From contig NZ_NFJF01000004.1 of NCBI RefSeq assembly GCF_002159735.1, positions 62,001 through 126,000 on the forward strand: a stretch of DNA of 64,000 nucleotides, written 5' to 3'. Both the position numbers and the translations under genes were made by a program. Under the pieces are notes generated by a model that searched no databases, was not told where the DNA came from, and was given only the letters and a program-made list of their open reading frames with translations. Source of the DNA: Olsenella sp. An270 (GTDB lineage: Bacteria > Actinomycetota > Coriobacteriia > Coriobacteriales > Atopobiaceae). Of the stretch, positions 23,503 to 35,156 are shown in pieces (the stretch's first letter is position 1; each line of letters starts with the position of its first letter).

Positions 23503-24425
23503 CCTTCCTCTTCGCCGGCCAGGGCGCCCAGCACCCCGGCATGTGCGCCGACCTCATCGAGGCGGAGCCCGCGGCCAAGGCCGTCTTCGACGCGGCCGAC
23601 GCGGTGCGCCCCGGTACCACCGAGCAGTGCCTCTCCGGCACCAAGGAGGAGCTGGCGCAGACCATCAACACCCAGCCCTGCGTCTTCGCCGCCGACCTCG
23701 CCTGCGCCCGCGCGCTCTCCGCTCGCGGCGTGATGCCCGACGTGGTCGCGGGCTTCTCGCTCGGCGAGGTCGCCGCGCTCACCTTCGCCGGCGCCTACAC
23801 CGACGAGCAGGGCTTTGAGCTCGTGTGCCACCGCGCCGAGCTCATGGCCGACGCCGCCGAGAAGAACCCCGGCGCCATGCGCGCCGTCGTGAAGCTCGAC
23901 GCCGCAACCGTGGAGCGCCTCGCCTCCGAGGCGGGCGACGCCTGGCCCGTGAACTACAACAGCCCGCTGCAGACCGTCGTCGCGGGCACCGAGGAGGCCT
24001 GCGAGAAGCTCGACCTTCTCGTCAAGGAGGCCAAGGGCCGCGCGATGAAGGTCGCCGTCTCGGGAGCCTTCCACAGCCCGTTCATGGCCGACGCCGAGCG
24101 CGGCCTCGCCGCCTACCTCGCCGACGGCCACGCCCCCGCGGAGCCGTCCGTGCCCGTGCTGGCCAACCGCACGGGTGAGGCCTACCCGGCAGACGAGGCC
24201 GGCCGTATCGAGCTGCTCTCCAGCCAGGTGGCCAACCCCGTCCAGTGGGTCCGCACCCTGCAGAACATGGCGGCCGACGGCGTGGACACCTTTATCGAGG
24301 TGGGCCCCGGCAAGACCCTCACGGGCCTCGTCTCCCGCACGCTCGAGGGCGTCACGGCGCTGCCGTGCGAGACCGCGGAGCAGCTCGAGGCGGTTCTCGC
24401 CACGCTTCCTAAGAGGGGGGAGTAG
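23490..24425 (+). CDS. fabD: Malonyl-CoA--ACP transacylase
   Basis: 311 residues. Moves malonyl from CoA to ACP. Begins MGKVAFLFAGQGAQHPGM; the nucleophile Ser90 lies in GFSLGEVAAL, with the catalytic His in SGAFHSPFM (~193). It overlaps the end of fabK by 13 bases, implying coupled translation. Confidence 0.96.
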   Translation: MGKVAFLFAGQGAQHPGMCADLIEAEPAAKAVFDAADAVRPGTTEQCLSGTKEELAQTINTQPCVFAADLACARALSARGVMPDVVAGFSLGEVAALTFAGAYTDEQGFELVCHRAELMADAAEKNPGAMRAVVKLDAATVERLASEAGDAWPVNYNSPLQTVVAGTEEACEKLDLLVKEAKGRAMKVAVSGAFHSPFMADAERGLAAYLADGHAPAEPSVPVLANRTGEAYPADEAGRIELLSSQVANPVQWVRTLQNMAADGVDTFIEVGPGKTLTGLVSRTLEGVTALPCETAEQLEAVLATLPKRGE

Positions 24426-24427
24426 CC

Positions 24428-25198
24428 ATGGCCGAGAAGAACGGTGCGCTCGAGCGCGACGCCTCCCGTCGCGTCGCCCTCGTGACCGGCGCCTCCCGCG
24501 GCATCGGTCGCGCCGTCGCCGAGGGGCTCGCCGCCGACGGCTTTGACGTGGCGCTCGTCTACGCCGGCAACGAGGCCGCGGCCGCCGAGGCCGTCGCCGC
24601 CTGCGAGGCCGCCGGCGCCACCGCCCGCGCCTACCGCTGCGACGTCTCCAACGCCGACGAGGTCAAGGCCGTCGTCGACGCGGTCCTCGCCGACTTCGGG
24701 AGCGTCTGGGCCCTCGTCAACAACGCGGGCGTCACCCGTGACGGCCTGCTCGTGCGCATGAGCGACGAGGACTTCTCCCGCGTGATCGACGTCAACCTCA
24801 AGGGCGCCTTCCACACCACGCGTGCCCTCGCGCGCGCCTTCATGCGCCAGCGCGGCGGCCGCATCGTGAACATGGCCTCCGTCGTGGGCCTCATGGGCAA
24901 CGCCGGCCAGGCCAACTACGCCGCGTCCAAGGCGGGCCTGATCGGCCTCACCAAGTCCGTGGCGCGCGAGCTCGCGCCGCGCGGCGTGACGGTGAACGCC
25001 ATCGCGCCCGGCTTCGTGGAGACGGACATGACGGCGGTCCTCGCCGAGGGCGTCGTCGAGAGCTACGTGGGACAGATTCCCCTCGGGCGTCTGGCCAGCG
25101 CGGACGAGATTGCCGCCGTCACCCGCTTCCTCGTGAGCGACGCCGCGTCCTACGTGACCGGCGAGGTCATTCGCGTCGACGGCGGCATGGCGATGTAG
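24428..25198 (+). CDS. fabG: 3-oxoacyl-ACP reductase
   Basis: 256 residues, short-chain dehydrogenase. NADPH motif TGASRGIG (20-27), NNAG (98-101), catalytic Ser151, Tyr164 and Lys168 (YAASK), and IAPGFVETDMT near 198. Begins two bases after fabD. Reduces beta-ketoacyl-ACP. A hairpin with six Ts separates it from fabF. Confidence 0.96.
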   Translation: MAEKNGALERDASRRVALVTGASRGIGRAVAEGLAADGFDVALVYAGNEAAAAEAVAACEAAGATARAYRCDVSNADEVKAVVDAVLADFGSVWALVNNAGVTRDGLLVRMSDEDFSRVIDVNLKGAFHTTRALARAFMRQRGGRIVNMASVVGLMGNAGQANYAASKAGLIGLTKSVARELAPRGVTVNAIAPGFVETDMTAVLAEGVVESYVGQIPLGRLASADEIAAVTRFLVSDAASYVTGEVIRVDGGMAM

Positions 25199-25204
25199 CG
25201 ATTC

Positions 25205-25226
25205 AAAAGGGGTACGGCCCTTTTTT
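25205..25226 (+). terminator. Small T-tailed hairpin between fabG and fabF
   Basis: AAAAGGG (25205-25211), loop, CCCTTTT, continuing to TTTTTT (25221-25226). It meets the form of an intrinsic terminator, yet lies within the fab operon 20 bases before fabF; partial attenuation is one reading. Confidence 0.5.
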
Positions 25227-25245
25227 GATCACGTTGGGAGTTGAG

Positions 25246-26493
25246 ATGGAACACAGGGTTGCAATCACCGGCATCGGCGCCGTGACGCCGCTCGGCAACA
25301 CGGCCAAGGAGACCTGGGAGGGCATGGTCGCCGGGCGCTGCGGCATCGGCCCCATCACCCACTTCGACACCGAGGCCTTCAAGGTCAAGGTGGCCGCCGA
25401 GGTCAAGGACTTCGACGGCGCGGCGCTGCTGGGCAAGCAGGAGGCCGCCCACCTGGACCTCTACTCGCAGTACGCGCTCGTCGCCTCCGACGAGGCCATG
25501 GCCGACTCCGGCCTCGGCGTCGACGGCGCGATCGACCACGAGCGCCTGGGCGTCTACGTGGGCTCCGGCACGGGCGGCATCAACGCCTTCGCCGACAACT
25601 GCCACACGATCGCCGAGCGCGGCCCGCGTCGCGCCTCCCCGTTCATGATCACGATGATGATCGCCAACATGGCCACGGGCAACATCGCCATCCGCCACAA
25701 GGCGCTCGGCCCCACGCTGCCCGTCGTGACCGCGTGCGCCACCTCCGCCCACGCGATCGGCGAGGCCTTCCGCGCGATCAAGCACGGCTACGCCGACGCC
25801 ATCCTCGCCGGCGGCGCGGAGGCGGCCATCATGCCCGAGTCCATCGCCGGCTTCACGAGCTGCCGCGCCCTCACCACCAACCCCGACCCCGCCACCGCGT
25901 GCCGCCCGTTCGACGCCGACCGCGACGGCTTCGTCATGGGCGAGGGTGCCTGCGTGCTCGTCCTCGAGGAGTGGGAGCACGCCGTCGCGCGCGGCGCTCA
26001 CATCTACGCCGAGGTCGTGGGCTACGGCAACACCGACGACGCCCACCACATCACCTCCCCCGACCCCGAGGCCGCCGGCATCACCCGTGCCATCCGCCTG
26101 GCCGTGGAGGAGGGCGGCGTGAAGCCCGAGGAGGGCCTCTACATCAACGCCCACGGCACCTCCACCAAGCTCAACGACGCGTCCGAGACGCGCGGCTTCA
26201 AGCAGGCGCTGGGCGAGGAGGCCGCGCGTGCGGCGCACGTCTCGTCCACCAAGTCCATGACCGGCCACATGATCGGCGCCACCGGTGCCGTTGAGGCCAT
26301 GGCCTGCGCGCTCGCGCTCGAGAGCGGCGTCGTGCCGCCCACGATCAACTACCGCACCCCCGACCCGGAGTGCGACCTCGACTACACGCCCAACGAGGCC
26401 AAGGAGTGCGAGCTCACCTGGGCCCTCTCCACCAACCTCGGCTTCGGCGGCCACAACGCGGCGCTGGCGCTGCGCGCCGCGGGAAGGAACTAG
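25246..26493 (+). CDS. fabF: 3-oxoacyl-ACP synthase II
   Basis: 415 residues; ATG 25246 chosen for GGGAG upstream. Elongating condensing enzyme. Catalytic Cys in VTACATSAHAIGEAF (~164), His in NAHGTSTKLND (~304) and His in SMTGHMIGATGAVEA (~342); C-terminal NLGFGGHNAAL is typical. It is the only elongation ketosynthase seen; fabB is absent. Confidence 0.97.
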   Translation: MEHRVAITGIGAVTPLGNTAKETWEGMVAGRCGIGPITHFDTEAFKVKVAAEVKDFDGAALLGKQEAAHLDLYSQYALVASDEAMADSGLGVDGAIDHERLGVYVGSGTGGINAFADNCHTIAERGPRRASPFMITMMIANMATGNIAIRHKALGPTLPVVTACATSAHAIGEAFRAIKHGYADAILAGGAEAAIMPESIAGFTSCRALTTNPDPATACRPFDADRDGFVMGEGACVLVLEEWEHAVARGAHIYAEVVGYGNTDDAHHITSPDPEAAGITRAIRLAVEEGGVKPEEGLYINAHGTSTKLNDASETRGFKQALGEEAARAAHVSSTKSMTGHMIGATGAVEAMACALALESGVVPPTINYRTPDPECDLDYTPNEAKECELTWALSTNLGFGGHNAALALRAAGRN

Positions 26494-26495
26494 CG

Positions 26496-26966
26496 ATGGA
26501 CGCAGAGAAGATCTCCCAGATCGCCGACGTCATGGCCTCGCGCGGCCTCACGCGCGTGCGCGTGGAGGAGAGCGACGGCTCGGCCGTCGAGCTCGAGCGC
26601 GGCGGGGTCGCCCCCGTCCCGGCGCCGGCCCCGGCTCCCGTGCCCGCCCCTGTGGCCGCGCCCGTCGCGGCTCCCGTGGCCCCCGTGGCCGAGGCTCCCG
26701 CACCCTCCGACGAGACGCTCGACATGGCCCACACCACCGCGGTGCGCGCCCCCATGGTCGGCGTGTTCTACGCCGCCCCCGCCCCCGGCGCCGAGCCCTT
26801 CGTGCACGTGGGCTCCAAGGTCAAGAAGGGCGAGACCCTCTGCGTGATCGAGGCCATGAAGGTAATGAACGAGGTCACCGCCGAGGCCGACGGTGAGGTC
26901 GTGGACATCTGCGTGAAGGACGGCGACCTCGTCGAGTACGGCTGCTGCCTCATGAAGATCTACTAG
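26496..26966 (+). CDS. accB: Biotin carboxyl carrier protein of acetyl-CoA carboxylase
   Basis: 156 residues, ATG two bases after fabF. N-terminal helical part (1-~35), a long Pro/Ala linker (about 44-80), and the biotinyl domain with EAMKVMN, whose Lys is the BirA target. VRAPMVGVFY opens the domain. Accepts carboxylate from AccC and passes it to the AccDA carboxyltransferase. Confidence 0.96.
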   Translation: MDAEKISQIADVMASRGLTRVRVEESDGSAVELERGGVAPVPAPAPAPVPAPVAAPVAAPVAPVAEAPAPSDETLDMAHTTAVRAPMVGVFYAAPAPGAEPFVHVGSKVKKGETLCVIEAMKVMNEVTAEADGEVVDICVKDGDLVEYGCCLMKIY

Positions 26967-26976
26967 GGAGGCGCGC

Positions 26977-27405
26977 ATGAACAAGGAAGAGCTCAAGGGC
27001 CTCCTGCCGCATCGCGAGCCCATGCTTCTGCTCGACGAGGCCGAGGTCGTGGACGGCGAGGCGCACGGGAGGATCACCATCACCGGGGACGAGTTCTTCG
27101 TCCAGGGCCACTTCCCGGGCAACCCCATCGTCCCGGGCGTGATCCAGTGCGAGATGCTCGCGCAGAACTGCTGCGTCCTGCTCGCCGACGACCTGTCCGC
27201 CAAGGGCTCCACGCCCATGTACACGAGCCTCGACAAGGTGCGCTTCAAGCACCCCGTGCGCCCCGGCGACACCGTCGAGCTCACCTGCCGCATCACCAAG
27301 AGCCGCGGCCCCTTCCGCTTTGCCACGGGCGAGGCGCGCGTGAACGGCGAGCTCTGCTGCCAGGCGGAGATGTCCTTCGCGCTCATGCCCGCCGACAGGG
27401 CCTAG
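26977..27405 (+). CDS. fabZ: 3-hydroxyacyl-ACP dehydratase
   Basis: 142 residues, hot-dog fold. LLPHREPMLLLDE opens the protein; catalytic His in GHFPGNPIVPGV (~47) and Glu in IQCEMLAQN (~61). Dehydrates hydroxyacyl-ACP to the enoyl form used by FabK. No FabA, FabM or FabN is present in the operon, so the source of any unsaturated acids is not visible here. Confidence 0.96.
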   Translation: MNKEELKGLLPHREPMLLLDEAEVVDGEAHGRITITGDEFFVQGHFPGNPIVPGVIQCEMLAQNCCVLLADDLSAKGSTPMYTSLDKVRFKHPVRPGDTVELTCRITKSRGPFRFATGEARVNGELCCQAEMSFALMPADRA

Positions 27406-27445
27406 GCCGCCGGCCGGGAAAACGTCAAGACGCCGGGAGGCGACG

Positions 27446-28775
<1,330 letters not shown>

Positions 28776-28783
<8 letters not shown>

Positions 28784-30497
28784 GCGCGAGAAGAGCGTCA
28801 ACGCTCTCGAGAGCCCGGTGACCGAGGTCGCCGCCGAGCTCCCCGAGCGCCACATCCTGGTCAAGTGCCCCGGGTGCCGCCGCGTGATCGACCAGTCCAA
28901 GTTCGCGGAGAACCTCGACGTGTGCCCGCGCTGCGGTCGCCACCTGCGCGTCTCCGGGCGCAAGCGCATGCGCATCACGGTCGACGCAGGGACCTTCGAG
29001 GAATGGGACCGCGAGCTCGCGGCCACCGACTTCCTGGACTTCCCTGGCTACGCCGAGAAGCTCGAGGCTGCCCGCGAGGCGAGCCACGAGAATGACGCCG
29101 TGATCTGCGGCCGGGGCAGGGTGGGCGGCCACGACTGCGCCCTGTTCTTCATGAACGCGGAGTTCATGATGGGCTCGATGGGCTCGGTCGTGGGCGAGAA
29201 GATCACGCGGACCTTCGAGCGCGCCACGGAGCTCGGCCTGCCGGTCGTGGGCTTCACCGTCTCCGGCGGCGCCCGCATGCAGGAGGGCACGACCTCGCTC
29301 ATGCAGATGGCCAAGGTCTCCGCGGCGGTGCGCCGCCACGGCGAGGCAGGGCTGCTCTACGTCACCGTGCTCACCGACCCCACCACCGGCGGCGTCACCG
29401 CGAGCTTTGCCATGGAGGGCGACGTCATCCTCGCCGAGCCGGGCGCGCTCGTGGCCTTCGCCGGCCCGCGCGTGATCGAGCAGACCACGCACAAGCGCCT
29501 GCCCGCCGGCTTCCAGCGCTCCGAGTTCCTGCTCGAGCACGGCTTCTGCGACCTCATCGTCGAGCGCCGCGACATGGTGGCGACCATCGCCGAGCTTCTC
29601 GCCCTGCACGAGGGCAAGGCGCCCGGCCCGGGCGCCCCGCACGCGCTCGCGCACGAGGAGCCCCGCCGCGGCCGCGGCACGCGCCCCAAGCGCGCGCCGG
29701 AGCCCGAGAGCGCCTACGACATCGTCAAGCTCACCCGCTCCACGGAGCGCGCCACCGCCCTCGAGCTGATCGAGCGCGGCTGGGACGGCTTCGTCGAGCT
29801 TCACGGCGACCGCCTCTACGCCGACGACGCCGCCATCGTGGCCGGCATCGCCTGGAGGGGCGAGCGCGTCATGACCGTGATCGCCATCGAGCGCGGCAGC
29901 TCCACCAAGGAGCGCGTGCGCCGCAACTTTGGCATGGCGCACCCCGAGGGCTACCGCAAGGCGCTGCGCCTCATGCGCCAGGCCGAGAAGTTCGGCCGTC
30001 CCGTGGTCTGCCTCGTCGACACCTCCGGCGCCTACTGCGGCATCGGGGCCGAGGAGCGCGGCCAGGGCGAGGCCATCGCCACCAACCTCGTGGCTATGAG
30101 CGGCCTGCGCACGCCGATCGTGAGCGTCGTGGTGGGCGAGGGCGGCTCGGGCGGCGCGCTGGCGCTCGCCGTGGCCGACCGCGTCTACATGCTCGGCAGC
30201 GCCGCGTACTCCGTGGTCAGCCCCGAGGGCTGCGCCTCGATCCTGTGGAAGGACACCAAGCGCGCCGGCGACGCCGCCGCGGCCCTGAACATCACCGCGG
30301 CCGACCTCTCGCGCCTGGGCCTCGTCGACGGCGTGGTGGCCGACCTCGGCCTCACGCACACCGAGCTCGCCCACGACCTCGTCCGCGAGGTCGAGCTCGC
30401 CCTCGACGAGCTGGAGCCGCTCTCCGCCGACGAGCTCGTGTCGCGCCGCTACGACAAGTTCCGCGCGATGGGAGGCGACCGCACATGCTCGCTCTAG
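28776..30497 (+). CDS. accDA: Acetyl-CoA carboxylase carboxyltransferase, fused beta-alpha subunit
   Basis: 573 residues: AccD (about 1-285) and AccA (about 310-573) in one chain, joined by a Pro/Arg-rich linker (GPGAPHALAHEEPRRGRG). The AccD zinc ribbon CPGC..CPRC lies at ~30-52 and the acyl-CoA site GGARMQEGTTSLMQMAK near 166. The AccA half has FGMAHPEGYRKALRLM and GEGGSGGALALAVADRVYML, which form the carboxybiotin oxyanion hole. Transfers carboxyl from biotin to acetyl-CoA, giving malonyl-CoA. In E. coli these are separate proteins. It overlaps both neighbours (8 and 13 bases). Confidence 0.95.
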
Positions 30498-31303
30498 TCA
30501 CCGACTCCACCTGCGGCCTCACCCGCAACGAGGCGGCCGAGCTCGGCGTCGACGTCCTGCCGATGGGCTACGCCGCCGCCGGGATCCGCCACGCCGAGGG
30601 CTTCGTCGGCGAGAACGGGGACTACGCCTCCGCGCTCTCCGCGGGCGGTCTCGTGACCACCGAGGCCGTGCGCCCGTCCGCCTTCGAGCGCGCGTTCCGC
30701 CGTCACCTCGACGCGGGCGACGAGGTGCTCTGCATCACGATCTCCTCGCGCCTCTCCGGCACGCACCGCAGCGCCGAGCAGGCGGCGGAGGCCGTGGCCG
30801 ACGCGCGCGTGACCGTGTTCGACTCCTGGGAGACCGCCGGCGCGCTCGAGTTCCTCGTCCGTCGCGCCCGTGCGCTCGCCAACGCGGGGAGCTCCGTCGC
30901 CCAGATCGTTGACGAGCTCACGGCGCTGCGCGCGTCCACGCGCATCGTCTTCTCCGTGCCCGACATGTCCGCGCTCTCCCGCAGCGGCCGTCTCGGCGCG
31001 ATCCGCCGGGCGGTGGCGACCAAGCTCAACCGCTACCCGGTGATGGCCCTCGGCGAGGGCGCCATCGTCAAGCTCGCCGACGGCCGAGGCGCCCGCGGCA
31101 TGGCCGCCGCGATGGCAGACCAGGTCCCGGCCGGGACGACCGAGCTTCTCGTCTCGCACTTCGGTCCGCGTGGGGTCGAGGCGCGCGAGGTCCTTCTCGC
31201 CGCCCGCGAGCGCTTCCCGGAGGCCCACCTGCGCGTCAAGGACGGCGGCCCCGTGCTCTCCAAGCACCTCGGCCTCGGCGCCGTCGGCCTCTCCTGGGCC
31301 TAG
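30485..31303 (+). CDS. DegV family fatty-acid-binding protein (FakB-like)
   Basis: 272 residues; ATG 30485 inside the end of accDA. LALVTDSTCGLT opens the fold; TISSRLSGTHRSAEQAAE (~81) holds the Ser that hydrogen-bonds the fatty-acid carboxylate; a conserved RSGRLG lies near 162. DegV/FakB proteins present exogenous fatty acids to the kinase FakA for phosphorylation. Being the last gene of the fab operon supports a lipid role, though FakA is not in this window. Confidence 0.88.
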   Translation: MLALVTDSTCGLTRNEAAELGVDVLPMGYAAAGIRHAEGFVGENGDYASALSAGGLVTTEAVRPSAFERAFRRHLDAGDEVLCITISSRLSGTHRSAEQAAEAVADARVTVFDSWETAGALEFLVRRARALANAGSSVAQIVDELTALRASTRIVFSVPDMSALSRSGRLGAIRRAVATKLNRYPVMALGEGAIVKLADGRGARGMAAAMADQVPAGTTELLVSHFGPRGVEAREVLLAARERFPEAHLRVKDGGPVLSKHLGLGAVGLSWA

Positions 31304-31328
31304 CGGCCCCGTCGACCGGCCCCCACGT

Positions 31329-31457
31329 CCTTCTCGCCCCGTCGCCCCGCTCTCAAATAACACGCAGAATTACCTTCAACAACATATATCCGCAGGAAAG
31401 TGTTTCGGAAAAGTCCAATTCTGCGTGTTATTTGAGTGGGGCGACGGGCTGAGAAGT
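31329..31457. repeat. AT-rich palindrome between degV and rpsL
   Basis: An exact 18-base inverted repeat, CAAATAACACGCAGAATT (31354-31371) against AATTCTGCGTGTTATTTG (31417-31434), is extended outward by GCCCCGTCGCCCC against GGGGCGACGGGC and CCTTCTC against GAGAAGT. The centre is near 31394 and the core is far more AT-rich than the surroundings. The 374-base spacer then holds two CGAGAAGAAC motifs (near 31475-31500), an ATGGATACG element and the rpsL promoter. Confidence 0.8.
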
Positions 31458-31531
31458 GCGTGCGGGCCGCAGTCGAGAAGAACGTGCGGCCGAGAAGAAC
31501 CCCACGCCGGGCCGTGAACTCCCTGTGGAGA

Positions 31532-31586
31532 ATGGATACGCCCGGCCCCGTGGCGTTTTGACAACTGCCGCGCATGCGCGTAATCT
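31532..31586 (+). promoter_or_regulatory. rpsL-operon promoter with ATGGATACG element
   Basis: TTGACA (31558-31563), 17-base spacer, TAATCT (31581-31586): the same hexamers and spacing as the tRNA-tuf promoter. ATGGATACGCCCGG lies at 31532-31545, about 12 bases upstream of the -35, followed by CCGTGG. The predicted start is about 85 bases ahead of rpsL. Confidence 0.85.
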
Positions 31587-31677
31587 TCACCGTTGCGTCA
31601 ATCCGGGGCAGAGGTGCTGCTCGGCCCTTGAATACGAGTAAATGAGCACGTCGTCGATAGTACAGAAGGAGAGAGCT

Positions 31678-32049
31678 TTGCCTACTATCAACCAGCTGGT
31701 CCGCAAGGGCCGCATGAGCGTCAAGGCCAAGTCCAAGAACGCCGCCCTGCAGCACAACCCCCAGAAGCGTGGCGTCTGCACCCGCGTCTTCACCACCACC
31801 CCCAAGAAGCCGAACTCCGCCCTTCGTAAGGTCGCCCGTGTGCGCCTCGTGAACGGCATCGAGGTCACTGCCTACATCCCCGGCGAGGGCCACAACCTCC
31901 AGGAGCACTCCATCGTCCTCATCCGCGGCGGCCGCGTGCGTGACCTCCCCGGTGTCCGCTACAAGATCATCCGTGGCGCCTACGACTGCGCCGCCGTCCA
32001 GAACCGCCAGAAGGCGCGTTCCCGCTACGGCACCAAGCGCCCCAAGTAG
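31678..32049 (+). CDS. rpsL: 30S ribosomal protein S12
   Basis: 123 residues from a TTG with AGAAGGAGAG upstream ([12 protein letters not shown]). Decoding-centre protein. Lys43 in [13 protein letters not shown] is the sensitive-type residue, but position 88, Lys in E. coli (RVKDLPG), is Arg here (RVRDLPG, codon 31939-31941). First gene of rpsL-rpsG-fusA-rpsJ. Confidence 0.97.
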   Translation: MPTINQLVRKGRMSVKAKSKNAALQHNPQKRGVCTRVFTTTPKKPNSALRKVARVRLVNGIEVTAYIPGEGHNLQEHSIVLIRGGRVRDLPGVRYKIIRGAYDCAAVQNRQKARSRYGTKRPK

Positions 32050-32093
32050 TCAACGCCGCGTAACCGATCGCAATTCACCGAAGGAGATACACC

Positions 32094-32570
<477 letters not shown>

Positions 32571-32594
32571 TCCGCGAGACCGAGGAGAAGCCAC

Positions 32595-34691
32595 ATGGCA
32601 AAGGTTAAGTACAAGCTCGAGGACCTCCGCAACATCGGCATCATGGCCCACATCGATGCCGGTAAGACCACCACGACGGAGCGCATCCTCTACTACACGG
32701 GCAAGACCCACAAGATCGGCGAGGTCCACGACGGCGCCGCCACCATGGACTGGATGGTCCAGGAGCAGGAGCGCGGCGTGACCATCACCTCCGCGGCCAC
32801 CACGTGCTTCTGGAAGGACCACGTCATCCAGATCATCGACACCCCGGGCCACGTCGACTTCACGTCCGAGGTCGAGCGCTGCCTGCGCGTCCTCGACGGC
32901 GCGGTCGCGGTCTTCGATGCCGTCGCCGGCGTCCAGCCGCAGTCCGAGACCGTCTGGCGTCAGGCCACGACCTACGGCGTCCCCCGCATCGCCTTCATCA
33001 ACAAGTACGACCGCGTGGGCGCCGACTTCTTCCACGCCATCGAGACCATGAAGGACCGCCTGCACGCCAACGCCGTGGCGGCCCAGATCCCGATGGGCGC
33101 CGAGTCCAACTTCTGGGGTCTCGTCGACCTGGTCACCATGACCGCGTGGGACTTCAAGGAGGACGCCAAGGGCATGATCTACCCCGAGGCGATGGACGCC
33201 ATCCCCGACGAGTTCATGGACCTCGCCCAGGAGAAGCGCGAGGAGCTGCTCGATGCCGCCTCCAACTTCTCCGACGAGATCATGGAGGCCGTGCTCGAGG
33301 AGGCCGAGATCGACGTCGACACCCTCAAGGCCGCTCTGCGCAAGGGCGTCATCGACGGCGAGCTCAACCTCGTCTTCGTGGGCTCCGCCTACAAGAACAA
33401 GGGCATCCAGGAGCTCCTCGACGCCGTCGTGGACTACCTCCCGAGCCCGCTCGACGTCGCCGAGATCGACGGCACCAACCTCAAGGGTGAGCCCGAGGTC
33501 CGTCACGCCGACCCGAAGGAGCCCTTCGCGGCCCTCGCCTTCAAGATCATGACCGACCCCTACGTCGGCAAGCTCACCTACATCCGCGTGTACTCCGGTC
33601 AGGCGGAGGCGGGCTCCTACGTCTACAACTCGGTCAAGGACAACCGCGAGCGCCTCGGCCGCATCCTCGAGATGAACGCCAACGAGCGCGTCGACCGTGA
33701 CGCCTGCTCCGCCGGCGACATCGTCGCCTGCGTCGGCCTCAAGAACACCACCACCGGCGAGACCCTCTGCGACGAGAAGCACCCGGTCATCCTCGAGTCC
33801 ATCGAGTTCGCGACCCCGGTCATCTCCGTCGCCGTCGAGCCCAAGACCAAGGCCGAGCAGGACAAGATGTCCGTGGGCCTGGCCAAGCTCGCCGAGGAGG
33901 ACCCGACCTTCCAGGTCCACACCGACCACGAGACCGGCCAGACCATCATCTCCGGCATGGGCGAGCTGCACCTTGAGATCATCGTCGACCGTCTGCGTCG
34001 CGAGTTCAAGGTCGACTGCAACGTCGGCAAGCCGCAGGTCGCCTACCGCGAGACCGCCGGCAAGGCCGTCATGCACGCCGAGGGCAAGTTCGTCCGTCAG
34101 TCCGGCGGCCGCGGCCAGTACGGCCACGCGATCATCGACATGGAGCCCAACGAGGAGGGCAAGGGCTACGAGTTCGAGAACGCCATCGTCGGTGGCGTCA
34201 TCCCGAAGGAGTACATCCCCTCCATCGACAAGGGCATCCAGGAGGCGCTCGAGAGCGGCGTCATCGCCGGCTACCCGGTCGTCGACATCAAGGTCAAGCT
34301 CATCGACGGCTCCTACCACGAGGTCGACTCCTCCGAGGCCGCCTTCAAGATCGCCGGCTCCATGGCGATCAAGGACGCCCTGAAGAAGTCCGACCCGGTC
34401 CTGCTCGAGCCGATCGAGGAGGTCGAGGTCGAGACGCCCGAGCAGTACATGGGCGACGTCATGGGCAACCTCTCCTCTCGCCGCGGCAAGATCGAGGGCA
34501 TGGAGGACCGTCGCGACACCAAGGTGATCCGCGCCAAGGTGCCCCTGGGCGAGATGTTCGGCTACGCCACCGACCTCCGCTCCCAGACGCAGGGCCGTGC
34601 GAGCTACACCATGCAGTTCGACTCCTACGAGCCCGTCCCGAAGAACATTCGCGACGAGATCGTCGCCAAGAACGGCGGAAGCGCTTCTTAA
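32595..34691 (+). CDS. fusA: Elongation factor G
   Basis: 698 residues. Translocase GTPase. P-loop AHIDAGKTT (~17-25), [12 protein letters not shown] switch I, DTPGHVDF (~82), NKYD (~136), then domains II-V with GMGELHLEI (~454) and the domain IV loop segment ([14 protein letters not shown]). The G2-G3 insertion typical of EF-G1 is present. No tuf follows; rpsJ comes next. Confidence 0.98.
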   Translation: MAKVKYKLEDLRNIGIMAHIDAGKTTTTERILYYTGKTHKIGEVHDGAATMDWMVQEQERGVTITSAATTCFWKDHVIQIIDTPGHVDFTSEVERCLRVLDGAVAVFDAVAGVQPQSETVWRQATTYGVPRIAFINKYDRVGADFFHAIETMKDRLHANAVAAQIPMGAESNFWGLVDLVTMTAWDFKEDAKGMIYPEAMDAIPDEFMDLAQEKREELLDAASNFSDEIMEAVLEEAEIDVDTLKAALRKGVIDGELNLVFVGSAYKNKGIQELLDAVVDYLPSPLDVAEIDGTNLKGEPEVRHADPKEPFAALAFKIMTDPYVGKLTYIRVYSGQAEAGSYVYNSVKDNRERLGRILEMNANERVDRDACSAGDIVACVGLKNTTTGETLCDEKHPVILESIEFATPVISVAVEPKTKAEQDKMSVGLAKLAEEDPTFQVHTDHETGQTIISGMGELHLEIIVDRLRREFKVDCNVGKPQVAYRETAGKAVMHAEGKFVRQSGGRGQYGHAIIDMEPNEEGKGYEFENAIVGGVIPKEYIPSIDKGIQEALESGVIAGYPVVDIKVKLIDGSYHEVDSSEAAFKIAGSMAIKDALKKSDPVLLEPIEEVEVETPEQYMGDVMGNLSSRRGKIEGMEDRRDTKVIRAKVPLGEMFGYATDLRSQTQGRASYTMQFDSYEPVPKNIRDEIVAKNGGSAS

Positions 34692-34730
34692 GTCAACGAC
34701 CACGAGCCCTAGCTCATTTGGAGGTACAAA

Positions 34731-35039
34731 GTGTCAAGCCAGAAGATCAGGATTCGCCTCAAGGGCTACGACCACGAGGTCGTCGACCAGTCCGCGAAGC
34801 TCATCGTCGACACCGCCCAGAAGACGGGCGCCCGCGTGTCCGGTCCCATCCCCCTGCCCACCGAGCGCAACCTCTACACGGTCATCCGCTCGCCGCACAA
34901 GGACAAGGACTCCCGCGAGCAGTTTGAGATGCGCACCCACAAGCGTCTCATCGACATCCTCGACCCGGCTGCCGCCACGGTTGACTCGCTCATGCGTCTC
35001 GACCTCCCGGCTGGCGTGGACATCGAGATCAAGCTCTAA
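34731..35039 (+). CDS. rpsJ: 30S ribosomal protein S10
   Basis: 102 residues from a GTG with TTTGGAGGT upstream ([19 protein letters not shown]). Conserved loop [37 protein letters not shown]. Part of the 30S head and of NusB-S10 antitermination complexes. It stays attached to fusA, while rplC and the rest of the S10 operon lie 3.3 kb away behind another promoter. Confidence 0.97.
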   Translation: MSSQKIRIRLKGYDHEVVDQSAKLIVDTAQKTGARVSGPIPLPTERNLYTVIRSPHKDKDSREQFEMRTHKRLIDILDPAAATVDSLMRLDLPAGVDIEIKL

Positions 35040-35056
35040 GTCCTAACGCTCAAGGG

Positions 35057-35131
35057 GGAGCCCCCGTCGTTCCACGCAAGAGTGTTCGCGCCTCGCGCTC
35101 AGAACTCTTGCTTGGGAACGGCGGGGGCTCC
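35057..35131 (+). terminator. Long two-part hairpin after rpsJ
   Basis: GGAGCCCCCGTCGTTCC (35057-35073) pairs with GGAACGGCGGGGGCTCC (35115-35131), one mismatch in 17; inside, CAAGAGT (35077-35083) pairs with ACTCTTG (35104-35110). No T-tract. The outer stem begins like that of the hairpin after rplX. It stands between convergent rpsJ and the regulator gene, so may serve both. Confidence 0.75.
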
Positions 35132-35156
35132 ACGCGTATACAGCCTTGAACGTCCG

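Noticed and set aside
31329-31457. Insertion-sequence remnant
   Set aside because: No transposase fragment and no obvious target duplication; left as a palindrome of unknown origin.
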